A stretch of DNA of 64,000 nucleotides from Bacillota bacterium (GCA_023459875.1 JAEWRY010000027.1:36133-100132), one strand, 5' to 3'; counted from the first letter of the stretch, positions 17,946 to 26,613 are shown. The notes: generated from the sequence alone by a model not told the origin. Translations and numbers: made by a program.

Positions 17946-18781
17946 ATCGTACGCCGAGAGTCGCGGCAGTCCACGACATATCCGCGCTTGGCCGCTGTTC
18001 GCTTACCGTCATCCTGCCCGTGCTTTCGGTCATGGGCGTGCAGTGCTGTCCCCTTCAGACGGCTTACCTCTCCGCACACACCGCCTTTCCCGCGTCAAAG
18101 GAAGCGGCTTTTCTGGATATGACGGAAGAGATGGCGCAGACCCTGCGCCACTGGAGAGAACTGAAGGTGGAATTCGACGCCATCTACAGCGGCTTTCTTG
18201 GCTCGAAAGCTCAGATTGAACTGCTGGACGGTTTTATCTCGTCCTTCCGCCGGAAGGACACTCTGGTTTTGGTTGATCCCGTTCTGGGCGACCACGGAAA
18301 GCTCTACCGCACCTTTGACGACGAAATGTGCCGCTATATGGGCTCTCTTGCTTCCGAGGCCGACCTTATTACGCCCAACCTCACCGAAGCCGCCCTTCTT
18401 CTGGGGGAACGCTATGAAAACGCGCCGGGGAATGGGACCGGGATCGAGGATTGGCTTACCAGACTTTCGCGGAAGGGCAGACGCTCGGTTGTCATAACCG
18501 GCGTGCGCCTCAATCCGGGACAGGTTGGCGCCTGCTGCTTCGACCGTGAAACCGGAAAGTGCGATTCCTCCATGGCGGAGGAGGTCCCCGGCGAGTTCTC
18601 CGGCACAGGCGACCTTTTCGCGGCTGTTTGCTTGGGAGCCCTCCTGCGCGGGAATAGCCTTGCCGCGGCGATGGATCTGGCGGTCCGCTTTGTCTCCCGC
18701 TGCACCGGGGATACTTTTAAGAAAAGCACACCTCTTTTGTGCGGTGTAGAATTTGAAGGATTATTACCTTATTTACTATAA
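17942..18781 (+). CDS. pdxY: Pyridoxal/pyridoxamine kinase (PdxY/PdxK type)
   Basis: A 279-residue ribokinase-fold enzyme with site AAGGAGG. N-terminal VAAVHDISALGRCSLTV is the substrate-binding signature, DPVLGDHGKLY and TPNLTEAALLLGE line the active site, and GTGDLF holds the catalytic Asp and anion hole. It phosphorylates pyridoxal or related B6 vitamers with ATP. Overlap with the TauE-like gene (ATGA) suggests one operon. A hydroxymethylpyrimidine kinase is a less likely alternative. Confidence 0.85.
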   Translation: MNRTPRVAAVHDISALGRCSLTVILPVLSVMGVQCCPLQTAYLSAHTAFPASKEAAFLDMTEEMAQTLRHWRELKVEFDAIYSGFLGSKAQIELLDGFISSFRRKDTLVLVDPVLGDHGKLYRTFDDEMCRYMGSLASEADLITPNLTEAALLLGERYENAPGNGTGIEDWLTRLSRKGRRSVVITGVRLNPGQVGACCFDRETGKCDSSMAEEVPGEFSGTGDLFAAVCLGALLRGNSLAAAMDLAVRFVSRCTGDTFKKSTPLLCGVEFEGLLPYLL

Positions 18782-18830
18782 ATATCCAGATTATTGATAG
18801 AAATTGTCGAAACTATTCGAAATGTTTCTC

Positions 18831-18859
18831 TTTCAAAAGGTAAATTGATCCCATATAAT
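18831..18859 (+). promoter_or_regulatory. Probable promoter for the DUF6514-like gene
   Basis: Perfect TATAAT at 18854-18859 with a weak -35 (TTTCAA, 18831-18836) at 17 bp, in AT-rich DNA. Confidence 0.5.
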
Positions 18860-18905
18860 GAGAAAGGAGTTAGTCAAAACAAGGAGGATAAGGGAGGAAA
18901 AGTGC

Positions 18906-19181
18906 ATGAAGGAGCTCTACGTGGGGCGAGTCACTGCGCAAAGCGAGAACGGTGTAGATCACAGTTATGACTACTCAGTACTCATTGACGAAATGCGGGT
19001 TGGCAATGGCTTTTTTTGCGAGAGCTACGGCGTCAAGGTAAGCGCCGGCGACGCAAAAGAAGTGGCGATGATTCCGAACATCACGGTCAGCATCTCGCGC
19101 ATCGACGAACTCACGGAACTTCTTTTACGTAATGTAGTTACTCCTTGTACATTGGTGGACGTAGTGTCCGATTGGCTGTAA
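18906..19181 (+). CDS. Small conserved protein, DUF6514-like
   Basis: A 91-residue protein starting at ATG 18906 behind GGGAGGAAAA. It is mostly beta strand: KELYVGRVTAQSENG, then YDYSVLIDEMRVGNGFFCESYGVKV, then a C-terminal helix ISRIDELTELLLRN. This resembles the DUF6514 family of Clostridia, whose function is not known; the assignment is from memory of the pattern and should be checked. It has its own promoter and a strong terminator behind it, so it is a monocistronic unit. Confidence 0.65.
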   Translation: MKELYVGRVTAQSENGVDHSYDYSVLIDEMRVGNGFFCESYGVKVSAGDAKEVAMIPNITVSISRIDELTELLLRNVVTPCTLVDVVSDWL

Positions 19182-19185
19182 ATTC

Positions 19186-19222
19186 AAACCGTTATCTCCG
19201 CAAAATGCAGAGATAACGGTTT
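19186..19222 (+). terminator. Terminator hairpin after the DUF6514-like gene
   Basis: Perfect 13-bp stem (19186-19198 with 19210-19222), 11-nt loop, starting five bases after the stop codon and followed by ATTTG. Confidence 0.75.
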
Positions 19223-19281
19223 ATTTGCTGTATCCGGCAGACGGGATATTGCCCAAAAAGATGGTTTTGTTTAATAATTTG

Positions 19282-19320
19282 GACGGAGACCGCTCAAACA
19301 GGGGTGTCTCCGTCTTTTTT
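19282..19320 (+). terminator. Second intrinsic terminator in the same gap
   Basis: GACGGAGAC / GTCTCCGTC 9-bp stem (19282-19290, 19306-19314) and six Ts. No gene is seen between it and the hairpin at 19222, so it is a tandem backup terminator or ends an unseen short RNA. Confidence 0.85.
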
Positions 19321-19379
19321 CGTTCACAACAGGTTTCCCTCCGGCATAGTTTGGTATATATCATGTTGGAGGGGCAGCT

Positions 19380-20456
19380 ATGACAATGAAGCAGGTAAAA
19401 TATTTTTTGGGAGCTAATTCCCCTGAGGGATTTTATTCACTGTATGACCAACTGATCGACCCCACCCAGGCTAAGGCAATCTATATCTTAAAGGGCGGGC
19501 CTGGCTGCGGAAAATCCACTTTAATGCGCATGGTCGGGCAGCAAATGGAGAACAACGGTTTTGCGGCAGAATACATATTATGTTCCGGCGATTTGGATTC
19601 CCTGGATGCCATTCTGATTCCGGGCTGCGCGACCGCGATCGTGGACGGCACCGCGCCTCATGTGATCGAACCACTCTATCCCGGCGTGGTGGAGAGCTAT
19701 CTGAACCTTGGCGAGTGCTACGACAGAGAAAAACTCTCCGGGGTGAAGGAGCGCATTATTTCCTGCACGTCCGAATGCAAGGCGTCTTACCAGCGGGCCT
19801 ACCGCTGTCTGGGCGCGGCGGCGGAGATTCGTGAGGATATGAGGGAGATTCTGAAAAACGAGATGCTGGAGAAGAAACTGATTAAACGCGCCAAGGGGAT
19901 CGCCGGCAGGGAGTTTAAGCGGAAAGAATCGCCGCCTGGCAGTATCACCCAGCGCTTTCTGAGCGGGATCACCCACCGCGGCATTCTCTGCAATTTTGAT
20001 ACGGTCGATATTCTCTGCTCTCGTGTGTACGAGCTTGCGGACAGTTACGGCCTGGCCCATCTTTTTCTTGAGCCGCTGCTGACGAACGCGGTTGCCGCGG
20101 GCTATGATGTGATAGCCTGTCCGTCGCCGCTGTCGCCCATGTATCTGGAACATCTGATCATCCCCGAGCTCTCCCTTGCTTTTGTGACCTCCTGCGATAC
20201 CATGCATTACGAAAAACGTCCTTACCGCCGCATCCGGCTGGACGCCATGGCCGATAAGGAACTGATCCATCTTTTAAAACCGCGCATCCGTTTTTCCAAG
20301 AGAGTATCGGGAGCTCTCATTGAGGAGGCGGTTGAATCTCTGAACGAGGCGAAGCTCCTTCACGATCAGCTGGAGGGGCTCTATCACCCCTTTGTGGATT
20401 TCAATCAAGTGACCCAAATGGCAAATAAGCTGGCCGAGACCATCCTGAATCACTGA
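19380..20456 (+). CDS. P-loop ATPase of the PRK06851 type, function unknown
   Basis: A 358-residue soluble protein starting at ATG 19380 behind GGAGGGG. A clear Walker A, GGPGCGKST, lies near residue 40, followed by a beta strand and an acidic segment CSGDLDSLD that may complete the nucleotide site. The family is a conserved hypothetical ATPase of spore-forming Firmicutes with no established role that I know. Mid-region is helical and basic (EKKLIKRAKG), and the C-terminal third has another alpha/beta unit. It stands alone between terminators. Confidence 0.75.
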   Translation: MTMKQVKYFLGANSPEGFYSLYDQLIDPTQAKAIYILKGGPGCGKSTLMRMVGQQMENNGFAAEYILCSGDLDSLDAILIPGCATAIVDGTAPHVIEPLYPGVVESYLNLGECYDREKLSGVKERIISCTSECKASYQRAYRCLGAAAEIREDMREILKNEMLEKKLIKRAKGIAGREFKRKESPPGSITQRFLSGITHRGILCNFDTVDILCSRVYELADSYGLAHLFLEPLLTNAVAAGYDVIACPSPLSPMYLEHLIIPELSLAFVTSCDTMHYEKRPYRRIRLDAMADKELIHLLKPRIRFSKRVSGALIEEAVESLNEAKLLHDQLEGLYHPFVDFNQVTQMANKLAETILNH

Positions 20457-20469
20457 TCCGGCAGCAACT

Positions 20470-20497
20470 GGCAGGCGGGGCGAAAGCCCCGCCTGCC
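20470..20497 (+). terminator. Strong GC hairpin after the ATPase gene
   Basis: Perfect 12-bp GC stem closed by a GAAA tetraloop (20470-20481, 20486-20497). No U tract follows, so it may act as a 3-prime stabiliser rather than an intrinsic terminator. Confidence 0.6.
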
Positions 20498-20618
20498 CGC
20501 GTAAATTCCGCCGTAACAGGGGAAAAATGCAGATCATATTCATAAGCAATTCCAATTCGTGTTTTTTGTATAAGTGGGGATATTTAGAGCGTATTGAGAG
20601 TTATTTTTTTCATTTTGC

Positions 20619-20647
20619 TTGCAAAATTACGAAAAAAAGGCTATAAT
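20619..20647 (+). promoter_or_regulatory. Promoter for carD
   Basis: TTGCAA (20619-20624), 17 bp, TATAAT (20642-20647). The surrounding DNA is AT-rich, and the ribosome site AAAGGGAGG follows at once. Confidence 0.8.
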
Positions 20648-20678
20648 TATAATACTGTTCAAAAGGGAGGTGGGAATC

Positions 20679-21155
20679 ATGTTTAAGGCAGGAGATAAGA
20701 TCGTACACCCGATGCACGGCGCCGGAGTGGTTGACAGCATCGTCAACAGAAAGATGAATGGCGTTACGCGGGAGTATTATCTTCTCAAATTGCCCGTCGG
20801 GGGTATGCTTGTGATGATCCCCACCGGCAACAGCGACGAAATCGGCGTCCGTCCCGTCATCGGGAGCGAGGAAGCCGAAAGAGTCATTGCCGCCATGCCG
20901 GAGATCACGGTCGATATGACCCAGAATTGGAACCGCCGCTACCGGGAAAATATGCTTCGCCTTAAGAGCGGCAACCTGATCGAGGTTGCCCGGGTAGTGA
21001 AGGGGCTGATGATGCGGGAAGAAGACCGCGGTCTTTCCACAGGAGAGCGGAAAATGCTCCACTCCGCAAAGCAGATCCTCATTTCGGAGCTTGTTTTGTC
21101 CCAGAGTATCAGCTACGAAGAAGTGGAAAAACGCATAAACAGAGCGCTGGCATAA
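20679..21155 (+). CDS. CarD-family RNA polymerase-binding regulator
   Basis: A 158-residue protein; ATG 20679 has AAAGGGAGGTG nine bases upstream. The N-terminal CarD/TRCF interaction domain is plain: MFKAGDKIVHPMHGAGVV, then REYYLLKLPVGGMLVMIPT, the Tudor-like fold that binds the polymerase beta subunit. The C-terminal helical domain (about 75-158) with KSGNLIEVARVVKGL contacts the upstream edge of the open promoter bubble. Such proteins stabilise open complexes at housekeeping promoters. Its own promoter and double terminator make it a single-gene unit. Confidence 0.92.
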   Translation: MFKAGDKIVHPMHGAGVVDSIVNRKMNGVTREYYLLKLPVGGMLVMIPTGNSDEIGVRPVIGSEEAERVIAAMPEITVDMTQNWNRRYRENMLRLKSGNLIEVARVVKGLMMREEDRGLSTGERKMLHSAKQILISELVLSQSISYEEVEKRINRALA

Positions 21156-21167
21156 TAGGATATCATA

Positions 21168-21191
21168 CCAAAGGGGCATAGTCCCCTTTGG
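21168..21191 (+). terminator. Hairpin after carD
   Basis: Nine-bp stem CCAAAGGGG / CCCCTTTGG with a 6-nt loop; no U tract directly behind, but a second terminator follows. Confidence 0.6.
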
Positions 21192-21204
21192 CGTACCCCC
21201 GGAG

Positions 21205-21225
21205 GAGCCGTCAGGCTCTTTTTTT
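21205..21225 (+). terminator. Intrinsic terminator upstream of ispD
   Basis: GAGCC-GTCA-GGCTC followed by seven Ts: short stem with an ideal U tract, ending only a few bases before the ispD ribosome site. Confidence 0.75.
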
Positions 21226-21243
21226 ACGAAAGGAGGAAAGTTT

Positions 21244-21972
21244 ATGGCTTCGCTCTTTGGCGGTCTGTTTCACAATAAAGAAAAAGCTCCCTACTGCGCC
21301 GCCGTGGTTGCCGCCGCCGGCTCAGGCCGCCGCATGGGCGAAAAGGATAAGCTGCTCCTCCCCCTGGGAGATATGCCCGTCATTGCCCATACGCTGAAGG
21401 CTCTTGAGGATTGCCCGATGATCATGGAGATTATCGTCGTGACCAGAGAAGACCTTATGGTGGAAATAGCGAATCTATGCAAGGACTATGATTTTACCAA
21501 AGTGCGGTCCGTCGTGGTAGGCGGAGAAACCCGTACTCTTTCGGTGTCCGCCGGCTTAAGAGCGGCGAGCCCCCAGTGCGAACTGATCGCGATCCATGAC
21601 GGAGGCCGCCCCTTTGTCACCGGGGAGGTGCTCGAGACGGTGATTATGAAAGCCGCCAGGTGCGGAGCAGCCGCGCCGGTGGTCCCGGTCAAGGACACCA
21701 TCAAGATGGCGGTGAACGGAATTGTGGAAGCAACGCCCGACCGGACGAGGCTTTTTGCCGTCCAGACCCCTCAGGTGTTCGAGGCGTCTCTCATCAGGGC
21801 TGCGCTCAAAAAGGCCCTTGAAGACGGCGTCGCCCTCACGGACGACTGCGCCGCCGTGGAGCGTCTGGGGATGAAAGTGGCGCTGACGCCCGGAAGCGAG
21901 GAAAACATCAAGCTCACCACCCCCCTTGACATGCTCCTGGCGGAATCCATTCTGGAGAGGAGAGAGGCTTAA
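21244..21972 (+). CDS. ispD: 2-C-methyl-D-erythritol 4-phosphate cytidylyltransferase
   Basis: A 242-residue enzyme of the MEP isoprenoid pathway, joining CTP and MEP. The nucleotide-binding loop AAAGSGRRMGEKDKLLLPLG, the active-site IHDGGRPFV and the C-terminal IKLTTPLDMLLAE are all present. The start follows AAAGGAGG. The gene abuts ispF (stop TAA, then GTG), giving a two-gene unit for consecutive-but-one pathway steps. Residues 1-15 form a short non-conserved lead. Confidence 0.96.
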   Translation: MASLFGGLFHNKEKAPYCAAVVAAAGSGRRMGEKDKLLLPLGDMPVIAHTLKALEDCPMIMEIIVVTREDLMVEIANLCKDYDFTKVRSVVVGGETRTLSVSAGLRAASPQCELIAIHDGGRPFVTGEVLETVIMKAARCGAAAPVVPVKDTIKMAVNGIVEATPDRTRLFAVQTPQVFEASLIRAALKKALEDGVALTDDCAAVERLGMKVALTPGSEENIKLTTPLDMLLAESILERREA

Positions 21973-22455
21973 GTGAGAATCGGACACGGATATGACGCGC
22001 ACCGTTTGGTGCCGGGAAGAAAACTGATCCTGGGCGGCGTGGACGTTCCGTTTCACCTGGGACTTCTGGGACATTCCGACGCCGATGTGCTCACCCACGC
22101 GATTATGGACGCTCTTTTGGGCGCCGCCGCCCTGGGCGACATCGGAAAGCACTTTCCGGACACCGATCCTGCCTTTGAAGGGGCCTCCAGCCTTCGTCTC
22201 CTCACAAGGGTGATGGAGCTTCTGGGCGCCGCCGGATGGCAGCTGGGCAATGTGGACGCCACGGTCATCGCCCAGCTGCCCAGACTCGCCCCGCATATCG
22301 ACGGGATGGTTCTCAACCTGTCCCGCGCCATGGGTGTGCCGCGGGATAAAATCAGCGTGAAGGCCACCACCGAGGAAAAGCTTGGCTTTACCGGTAAGCT
22401 CGAGGGCATTTCGGCCCACGCCGTGTGCCTCATCGAGCCTCTTCCGCAGCATTGA
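21973..22455 (+). CDS. ispF: 2-C-methyl-D-erythritol 2,4-cyclodiphosphate synthase
   Basis: A 160-residue trimeric enzyme, full family length, with GTG start directly after the ispD stop. Zinc ligands Asp8 and His10 are in GYDAHR, and the third ligand His in LGHSDADVL; ATTEEKLGF binds the CDP moiety. It closes the cyclodiphosphate ring in the MEP pathway. In many bacteria ispD and ispF are fused; here they are separate, touching genes. Confidence 0.97.
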   Translation: MRIGHGYDAHRLVPGRKLILGGVDVPFHLGLLGHSDADVLTHAIMDALLGAAALGDIGKHFPDTDPAFEGASSLRLLTRVMELLGAAGWQLGNVDATVIAQLPRLAPHIDGMVLNLSRAMGVPRDKISVKATTEEKLGFTGKLEGISAHAVCLIEPLPQH

Positions 22456-22535
22456 AACCCGAAGAATACCGCCTGTTCCCAGGATGGCGAAACGCTCCTC
22501 CGGCGCATAAACTAATGCGAGAGGAGCGTTTTATT

Positions 22536-22790
22536 ATGGGCTATTATCTCTTCATCTGCCGCTCGCTGACCTACGCGCAGCGCACAGCCGCCACATTGGA
22601 GCGGGCCGGCATCACCGGCCGGATCATGCGCGCCCCCAAAAGCATTTCGGGCGGCGGCTGCTCGCATGCCGTTAAAATTTCTCAACGTGACCTTCCGTGG
22701 TCACTGGTCGTTTTGAACCGGGTGGGGCTGACGCCTGTCCGCGTATATGTCACCGGCGCCGATGGAGACTATCACGAGGTGGCGATGTGA
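22536..22790 (+). CDS. DUF3343-like putative Se/S carrier protein
   Basis: An 84-residue protein with start ATG 22536 behind GAGAGGAG. It has a beta-alpha-beta pattern (YYLFICRSLTYAQRTAATLE ... ITGRIMRAPKS) followed by a Cys-containing glycine-rich turn SGGGCSHAVKIS, typical of DUF3343 proteins, described as putative selenium or sulfur carriers. Its stop overlaps the GTG start of a cysteine-desulfurase-like gene by four bases, a strong hint that the two proteins act together in mobilising sulfur or selenium. Function otherwise unproven. Confidence 0.75.
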   Translation: MGYYLFICRSLTYAQRTAATLERAGITGRIMRAPKSISGGGCSHAVKISQRDLPWSLVVLNRVGLTPVRVYVTGADGDYHEVAM

Positions 22791-23929
22791 CATACTTTGA
22801 CAGTGCCGCCACAACCCTGCAAAAGCCGCCTGCGGTGGCCAAAGCCGTTTCCTCGGCAATGGGACGCATGGCGAGCCCTGGCCGGGGCGGTCACCGTCCC
22901 GCAATGTTGGCGGCGGATACGGTATTCCGGTGCCGGGTCGCGGCAGCGGAACTTTTTCATGTGGAAGAACCGGAGCGGGTGGTCTTCACCTTTAACGCCA
23001 CCCACGGCCTCAATATCGCAATAAAAACACTGCTGTCTCCGGGAGATACCGTGCTCATTTCAGGTTATGAGCACAACGCCGTCACCCGTCCGCTGCACGC
23101 CCTTGGGGTGACGATCCGCGTGGCCTCCTCGCCGCTCTTCAAGCCGGAGCGCATGCTCAGGGACTTTGATGAAAAACTGACAAGCGATGTTGCAGCGGTC
23201 GTCTGCACGTATGTTTCAAACGTTTTCGGCTATATCCTCCCCGTGAAGGAGATTGCGGCGCTGTGCGCGCAGCGTGCCGTGCCGTTCATCCTGGACGCCT
23301 CCCAGGCGGCGGGTTCGCTTCCGGTCCATCAGGATGAGCTGAACGCCGCATTTATCGCCATGCCGGGACATAAGGGCCTTTACGGACCGCAGGGAACCGG
23401 CATCCTGCTCTGCGGCGGAGGCAGCGCGAAAACCATCCTGGAGGGTGGAACGGGCAGCCAGTCTATCCAGCAGGAGATGCCGCCCTTCCTCCCGGACCAT
23501 CTGGAGGCGGGCACCCATAACGTCGCGGGCATAGCAGGTCTTCTGGAGGGAATCCGGTATGTGGCACAAACAGGAGAAAACACAATTCTGAACCATGAGC
23601 GGATGCTTCTCGCCAGGACATTCCGCGGACTGTCTCCGCTGGAGAACGTCCGGGTCTGGTCCGACCCGGAAGGAATCCATCAGGCGGGCGTATTGTCCTT
23701 TGCCTTTTTGAACAGGGACTGCGAAGAAGCGGCGGAAGAGCTGGGAAATGCCGGCTACGCCCTTCGCGCGGGACTGCACTGTGCCCCGCTTGCCCACAAC
23801 TCGGTGGGGACCCTGGAGTCCGGTACCGTTCGGGCAAGTTTCTCCGCCTTCAACACCAAAAACGAGGTGGACCGCTTAGTCGATTTTGTTAAATTACTCT
23901 CGTACAGAGACGGTACAGGGAAAAATTAA
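22787..23929 (+). CDS. Cysteine desulfurase-like class V aminotransferase
   Basis: A 380-residue PLP enzyme, GTG start overlapping the previous stop. The class V fold is clear: YFDSAATT at the N-terminus, VFTFNATHGLN, HNAVTRPL, LDASQAAGSLP and the PLP lysine in MPGHKGLYGPQGTG. The C-terminal catalytic-Cys loop reads RAGLHCAPLAHN, so a persulfide-forming Cys is present. It resembles the subgroup found with selenium-dependent enzymes in Enterococcus and Clostridia rather than IscS/SufS. Coupling to the DUF3343 gene supports S/Se transfer. Confidence 0.85.
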   Translation: MTYFDSAATTLQKPPAVAKAVSSAMGRMASPGRGGHRPAMLAADTVFRCRVAAAELFHVEEPERVVFTFNATHGLNIAIKTLLSPGDTVLISGYEHNAVTRPLHALGVTIRVASSPLFKPERMLRDFDEKLTSDVAAVVCTYVSNVFGYILPVKEIAALCAQRAVPFILDASQAAGSLPVHQDELNAAFIAMPGHKGLYGPQGTGILLCGGGSAKTILEGGTGSQSIQQEMPPFLPDHLEAGTHNVAGIAGLLEGIRYVAQTGENTILNHERMLLARTFRGLSPLENVRVWSDPEGIHQAGVLSFAFLNRDCEEAAEELGNAGYALRAGLHCAPLAHNSVGTLESGTVRASFSAFNTKNEVDRLVDFVKLLSYRDGTGKN

Positions 23930-23952
23930 TCGGAAATTAATGAGCCTTTGGG

Positions 23953-23981
23953 TTGCCAATTGTCTATTCATACAGTATAAT
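23953..23981 (+). promoter_or_regulatory. Promoter for the cdaA operon
   Basis: TTGCCA (23953-23958), 17 bp, TATAAT (23976-23981), with a leader of about 70 nt. Confidence 0.85.
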
Positions 23982-24057
23982 ATTTAAGATAGGGTATTTG
24001 TAATCATACCTTTCCCAGAGATAAAAGCAAGGATTTGAAAAAGGCGGTGATGTCGAA

Positions 24058-24945
24058 GTGAATTTGTTCTTTCAGTGGCTGAAAACACTGCAGGGATACC
24101 TGCACTTGATCACCATTTTCGACGTCATTGATATCTCCATCACCGCCTATCTCATTTACCGCGGAATGGTCCTGCTGCGGCGCAGCCGCTCGGCCCAGGT
24201 GGCCAAGGCTATTTTCATCCTGATGGGCGCCATGTGGCTTTCCTACCAGTTCCAGCTCAACGTCATCAACTTCATCCTCGGAAAGACGATGGAACTGGGC
24301 CTTCTCGCCCTCATCATCGTGTTCCAGCCAGAAATCCGGCGTTTTCTGGAAAAGGTGGGCAGCAGTAAACTCGGAGATATGTTCGGCGGCCGGGAGATCG
24401 TTCCGGCCGAGACCGAAGCGGCCATCTCACAGACGGTGGCCGCTTATACTGCCCTCTCAAAGGACAAGGTGGGCGCTCTCATGGTCTTCGAGCGGAAGGA
24501 CTCTCTGGACGACGTGCTGAAAACGGGAACCATGCTGGATTCCAACGTGTCCTCGGAGCTTCTCAAAAATCTGTTTTGGAACAAAGCCCCTCTTCACGAC
24601 GGCGCCGTGGTGGTGAGGGCCGGCCGCATCGCCGGCGCCGGCTGCATTCTTCCTCTGTCCGGAAACGTCAACCTCTCCAGGGACCTGGGCATGAGGCACC
24701 GGGCCGGCATCGGCATCAGCGAGACTTCCGACGCGGTAGTGGCCATCGTATCCGAGGAAACCGGCTCCATATCGGTCGCCGTGCGGGGCATGCTCAAGCG
24801 GCATCTGGCACCCGAGACGCTGGAGCGCCTGCTGCGCAACGAGCTTCTGCCCGAACACGATACGGATAATAATTCCAGATTCAAAGTGCCCCCGCTTTTC
24901 AGGAACAGGAAGGAGGGGACGCAGAATGGGCAGCAAGCTAAGTAA
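24058..24945 (+). CDS. cdaA: Membrane diadenylate cyclase CdaA
   Basis: A 295-residue enzyme making the second messenger c-di-AMP from two ATP. Three N-terminal membrane helices (about residues 15-85) precede the DAC domain, which has the signature LHDGAVVV and RHRAGIGISE. GTG start at 24058 with a modest upstream site. It overlaps cdaR by 20 bases, the standard pair. C-di-AMP controls potassium uptake and cell-wall homeostasis, which links this gene to the Ktr system and the wall genes in the same window. Confidence 0.96.
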   Translation: MNLFFQWLKTLQGYLHLITIFDVIDISITAYLIYRGMVLLRRSRSAQVAKAIFILMGAMWLSYQFQLNVINFILGKTMELGLLALIIVFQPEIRRFLEKVGSSKLGDMFGGREIVPAETEAAISQTVAAYTALSKDKVGALMVFERKDSLDDVLKTGTMLDSNVSSELLKNLFWNKAPLHDGAVVVRAGRIAGAGCILPLSGNVNLSRDLGMRHRAGIGISETSDAVVAIVSEETGSISVAVRGMLKRHLAPETLERLLRNELLPEHDTDNNSRFKVPPLFRNRKEGTQNGQQAK

Positions 24946-26164
24946 CAGCAAGCCCTTCAACATTATCATCTCCATCCTCTTGGCGGTCGCTCTCTGGATC
25001 TACGTGGTGAGCGTGGAAAACCTGCCAGGCAGCAAAACGATTTACGATATTCCCATCACCGTGATCGGCGCGGACGAGCTGGAAAACCGGGGCCTCGTCA
25101 TATCTGCCATGAGCACCGATACCTTCGACCTGCACATTTCCGGCAGCCGCAACGCCATTATCAAGGTAACCGATGAAAACACCACCGTCTCCCTGGATGT
25201 CTCCGGTATCACGGGGGAAGGGAAGTGGCCCGTCAAGTGCAAGGTAACCCTGCCCACCTCCATCACCACGGGCACGGTGACCACCACCGACAGAAATAAT
25301 TATGTCATCACTGTCACCGTCAGCAAGCTGCTCACCAAGACGGTTGAGGTGCGCGGCGAGTTCAAGGGGTCCGTACCCGACGGATATCAGGCCGATTCCT
25401 TTGTCTTCAGTCCATCCAACATCACGGTTTCGGGCCAGGAAGACCATGTGAACCAGGTGGCCTACGCCCTTGTTACCATCGCCCAGGACCAACTCACGAA
25501 AACCTTTAAGGATGAGGAGATGGGCTACACCCTGATGAACGCCGCCGGGGAAAAGCTGACCAACCTGAACGTCAAATGCAGTGTGGACACTCTTTCGGTG
25601 ACCCTGCCCATCGTCAAGGTGGCGGAGATTCCCCTCACGGTTCAGATTGTGGACGGCGGCGGAGCCACGGCGGACGACGTCGCTTATACCATTAATCCCT
25701 CCTCGATCGTGGTGTCCGGTGAGCCGGATGTTCTGGAGCCGCTGAAGGAAATAACGCTTGGTGTTGTGGACCTCTCAACGGTGTTCGACAGCGAAACTCT
25801 TACCTTCCCCATTCCCCTCACCAGCGAGCTCACCAACGAAAGCGGCATCACATCTGCGACCATTACCATTAAGATCAACAATCTCTCAACAAAGATGATG
25901 GAAGCCACCAATATAGAAGTCATTAACATTCCCGCCGGATACGATGTCTCCATCATCACACAGTCGCTCCAGGTATGGGTGCGCGGAACCGACGATCAAA
26001 TAGCCAATATCAGCAATTATCAGCTCCGGGCGGTAGCCGACCTGTCCGACGTCAGTATGTATACTGGCCAGTTCAAGGTACCCGTAAAGATCTACCTGGA
26101 CGACGCCAGCGGAGCCGGCGTTGTGGGCAGCGATTACAGTATCACAATTTCAGCAAAGAAATAG
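24926..26164 (+). CDS. cdaR: YbbR-domain regulator of CdaA
   Basis: A 412-residue protein with one N-terminal membrane helix (about 13-28) and a long extracellular part built of about four YbbR repeats of some 85-95 residues, each rich in beta strands (for example TKTVEVRGEFKGSVPDGYQ and VAEIPLTVQIVDGG). The site AGGAGGGG lies inside the end of cdaA. CdaR modulates CdaA activity through the membrane. No phosphoglucosamine mutase gene (glmM) follows, unlike in Bacillus. Confidence 0.93.
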   Translation: MGSKLSNSKPFNIIISILLAVALWIYVVSVENLPGSKTIYDIPITVIGADELENRGLVISAMSTDTFDLHISGSRNAIIKVTDENTTVSLDVSGITGEGKWPVKCKVTLPTSITTGTVTTTDRNNYVITVTVSKLLTKTVEVRGEFKGSVPDGYQADSFVFSPSNITVSGQEDHVNQVAYALVTIAQDQLTKTFKDEEMGYTLMNAAGEKLTNLNVKCSVDTLSVTLPIVKVAEIPLTVQIVDGGGATADDVAYTINPSSIVVSGEPDVLEPLKEITLGVVDLSTVFDSETLTFPIPLTSELTNESGITSATITIKINNLSTKMMEATNIEVINIPAGYDVSIITQSLQVWVRGTDDQIANISNYQLRAVADLSDVSMYTGQFKVPVKIYLDDASGAGVVGSDYSITISAKK

Positions 26165-26178
26165 GCAAGGAGTTATTT

Positions 26179-26613
26179 ATGACGCAAGTCGCACAAGTAC
26201 GTTCCCTCCTCCCCGATGGAAAAGCAAAAATAGGGGTGGAACGGCAATCCGCCTGCGCGCATAACTGCAATGAATGCGCGGGCTGTGAGCAGTTGGTCGT
26301 CAAGCAGGATATGACGGTCATTGCCGAAAACAAAATCGGCGCCCGCCAGGGCGACATCGTCCTGGTGGAAAGCGATAACGCGGGAATCCTCAGCGCCGCG
26401 GTCGCGGTTTATATCGTTCCTTTTTTCCTCTTCTTCGTGGGTTACTTTTTGGGAAGCGTCCTGGGCTTCGGCGAGGGCGTCTGTGCCGCGATTGCCGTCG
26501 GGGGCTTCGTCTTGGGCATCATGATCGCGCGCAGAGTGGACCGGCATATGAAGGAAAAAGGAACGCTTCGATTTACGATCACCGAAATCAGAAAATCATG
26601 TTCGGATATGTAA
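26179..26613 (+). CDS. SoxR-reducing/RseC-family membrane protein
   Basis: A 144-residue protein starting at ATG 26179 behind AAGGAG. The N-terminal beta region carries the family cysteine motif SACAHNCNECAGC, and two membrane helices follow (about 75-100 and 104-122). RseC/RsxC-associated proteins are linked to Rnf complexes and redox sensing; the Clostridial members may bind iron-sulfur through these cysteines. Its end overlaps the next gene by 16 bases. Confidence 0.85.
   Translation: MTQVAQVRSLLPDGKAKIGVERQSACAHNCNECAGCEQLVVKQDMTVIAENKIGARQGDIVLVESDNAGILSAAVAVYIVPFFLFFVGYFLGSVLGFGEGVCAAIAVGGFVLGIMIARRVDRHMKEKGTLRFTITEIRKSCSDM

Noticed and set aside
21244..22455. IspDF fusion enzyme
   Set aside because: A TAA stop separates the two frames and a GTG restarts directly after it; both proteins have normal single-enzyme length.
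24058..26164. cdaA-cdaR-glmM three-gene unit
   Set aside because: The gene after cdaR is an RseC-family protein; no glmM is present in the window.
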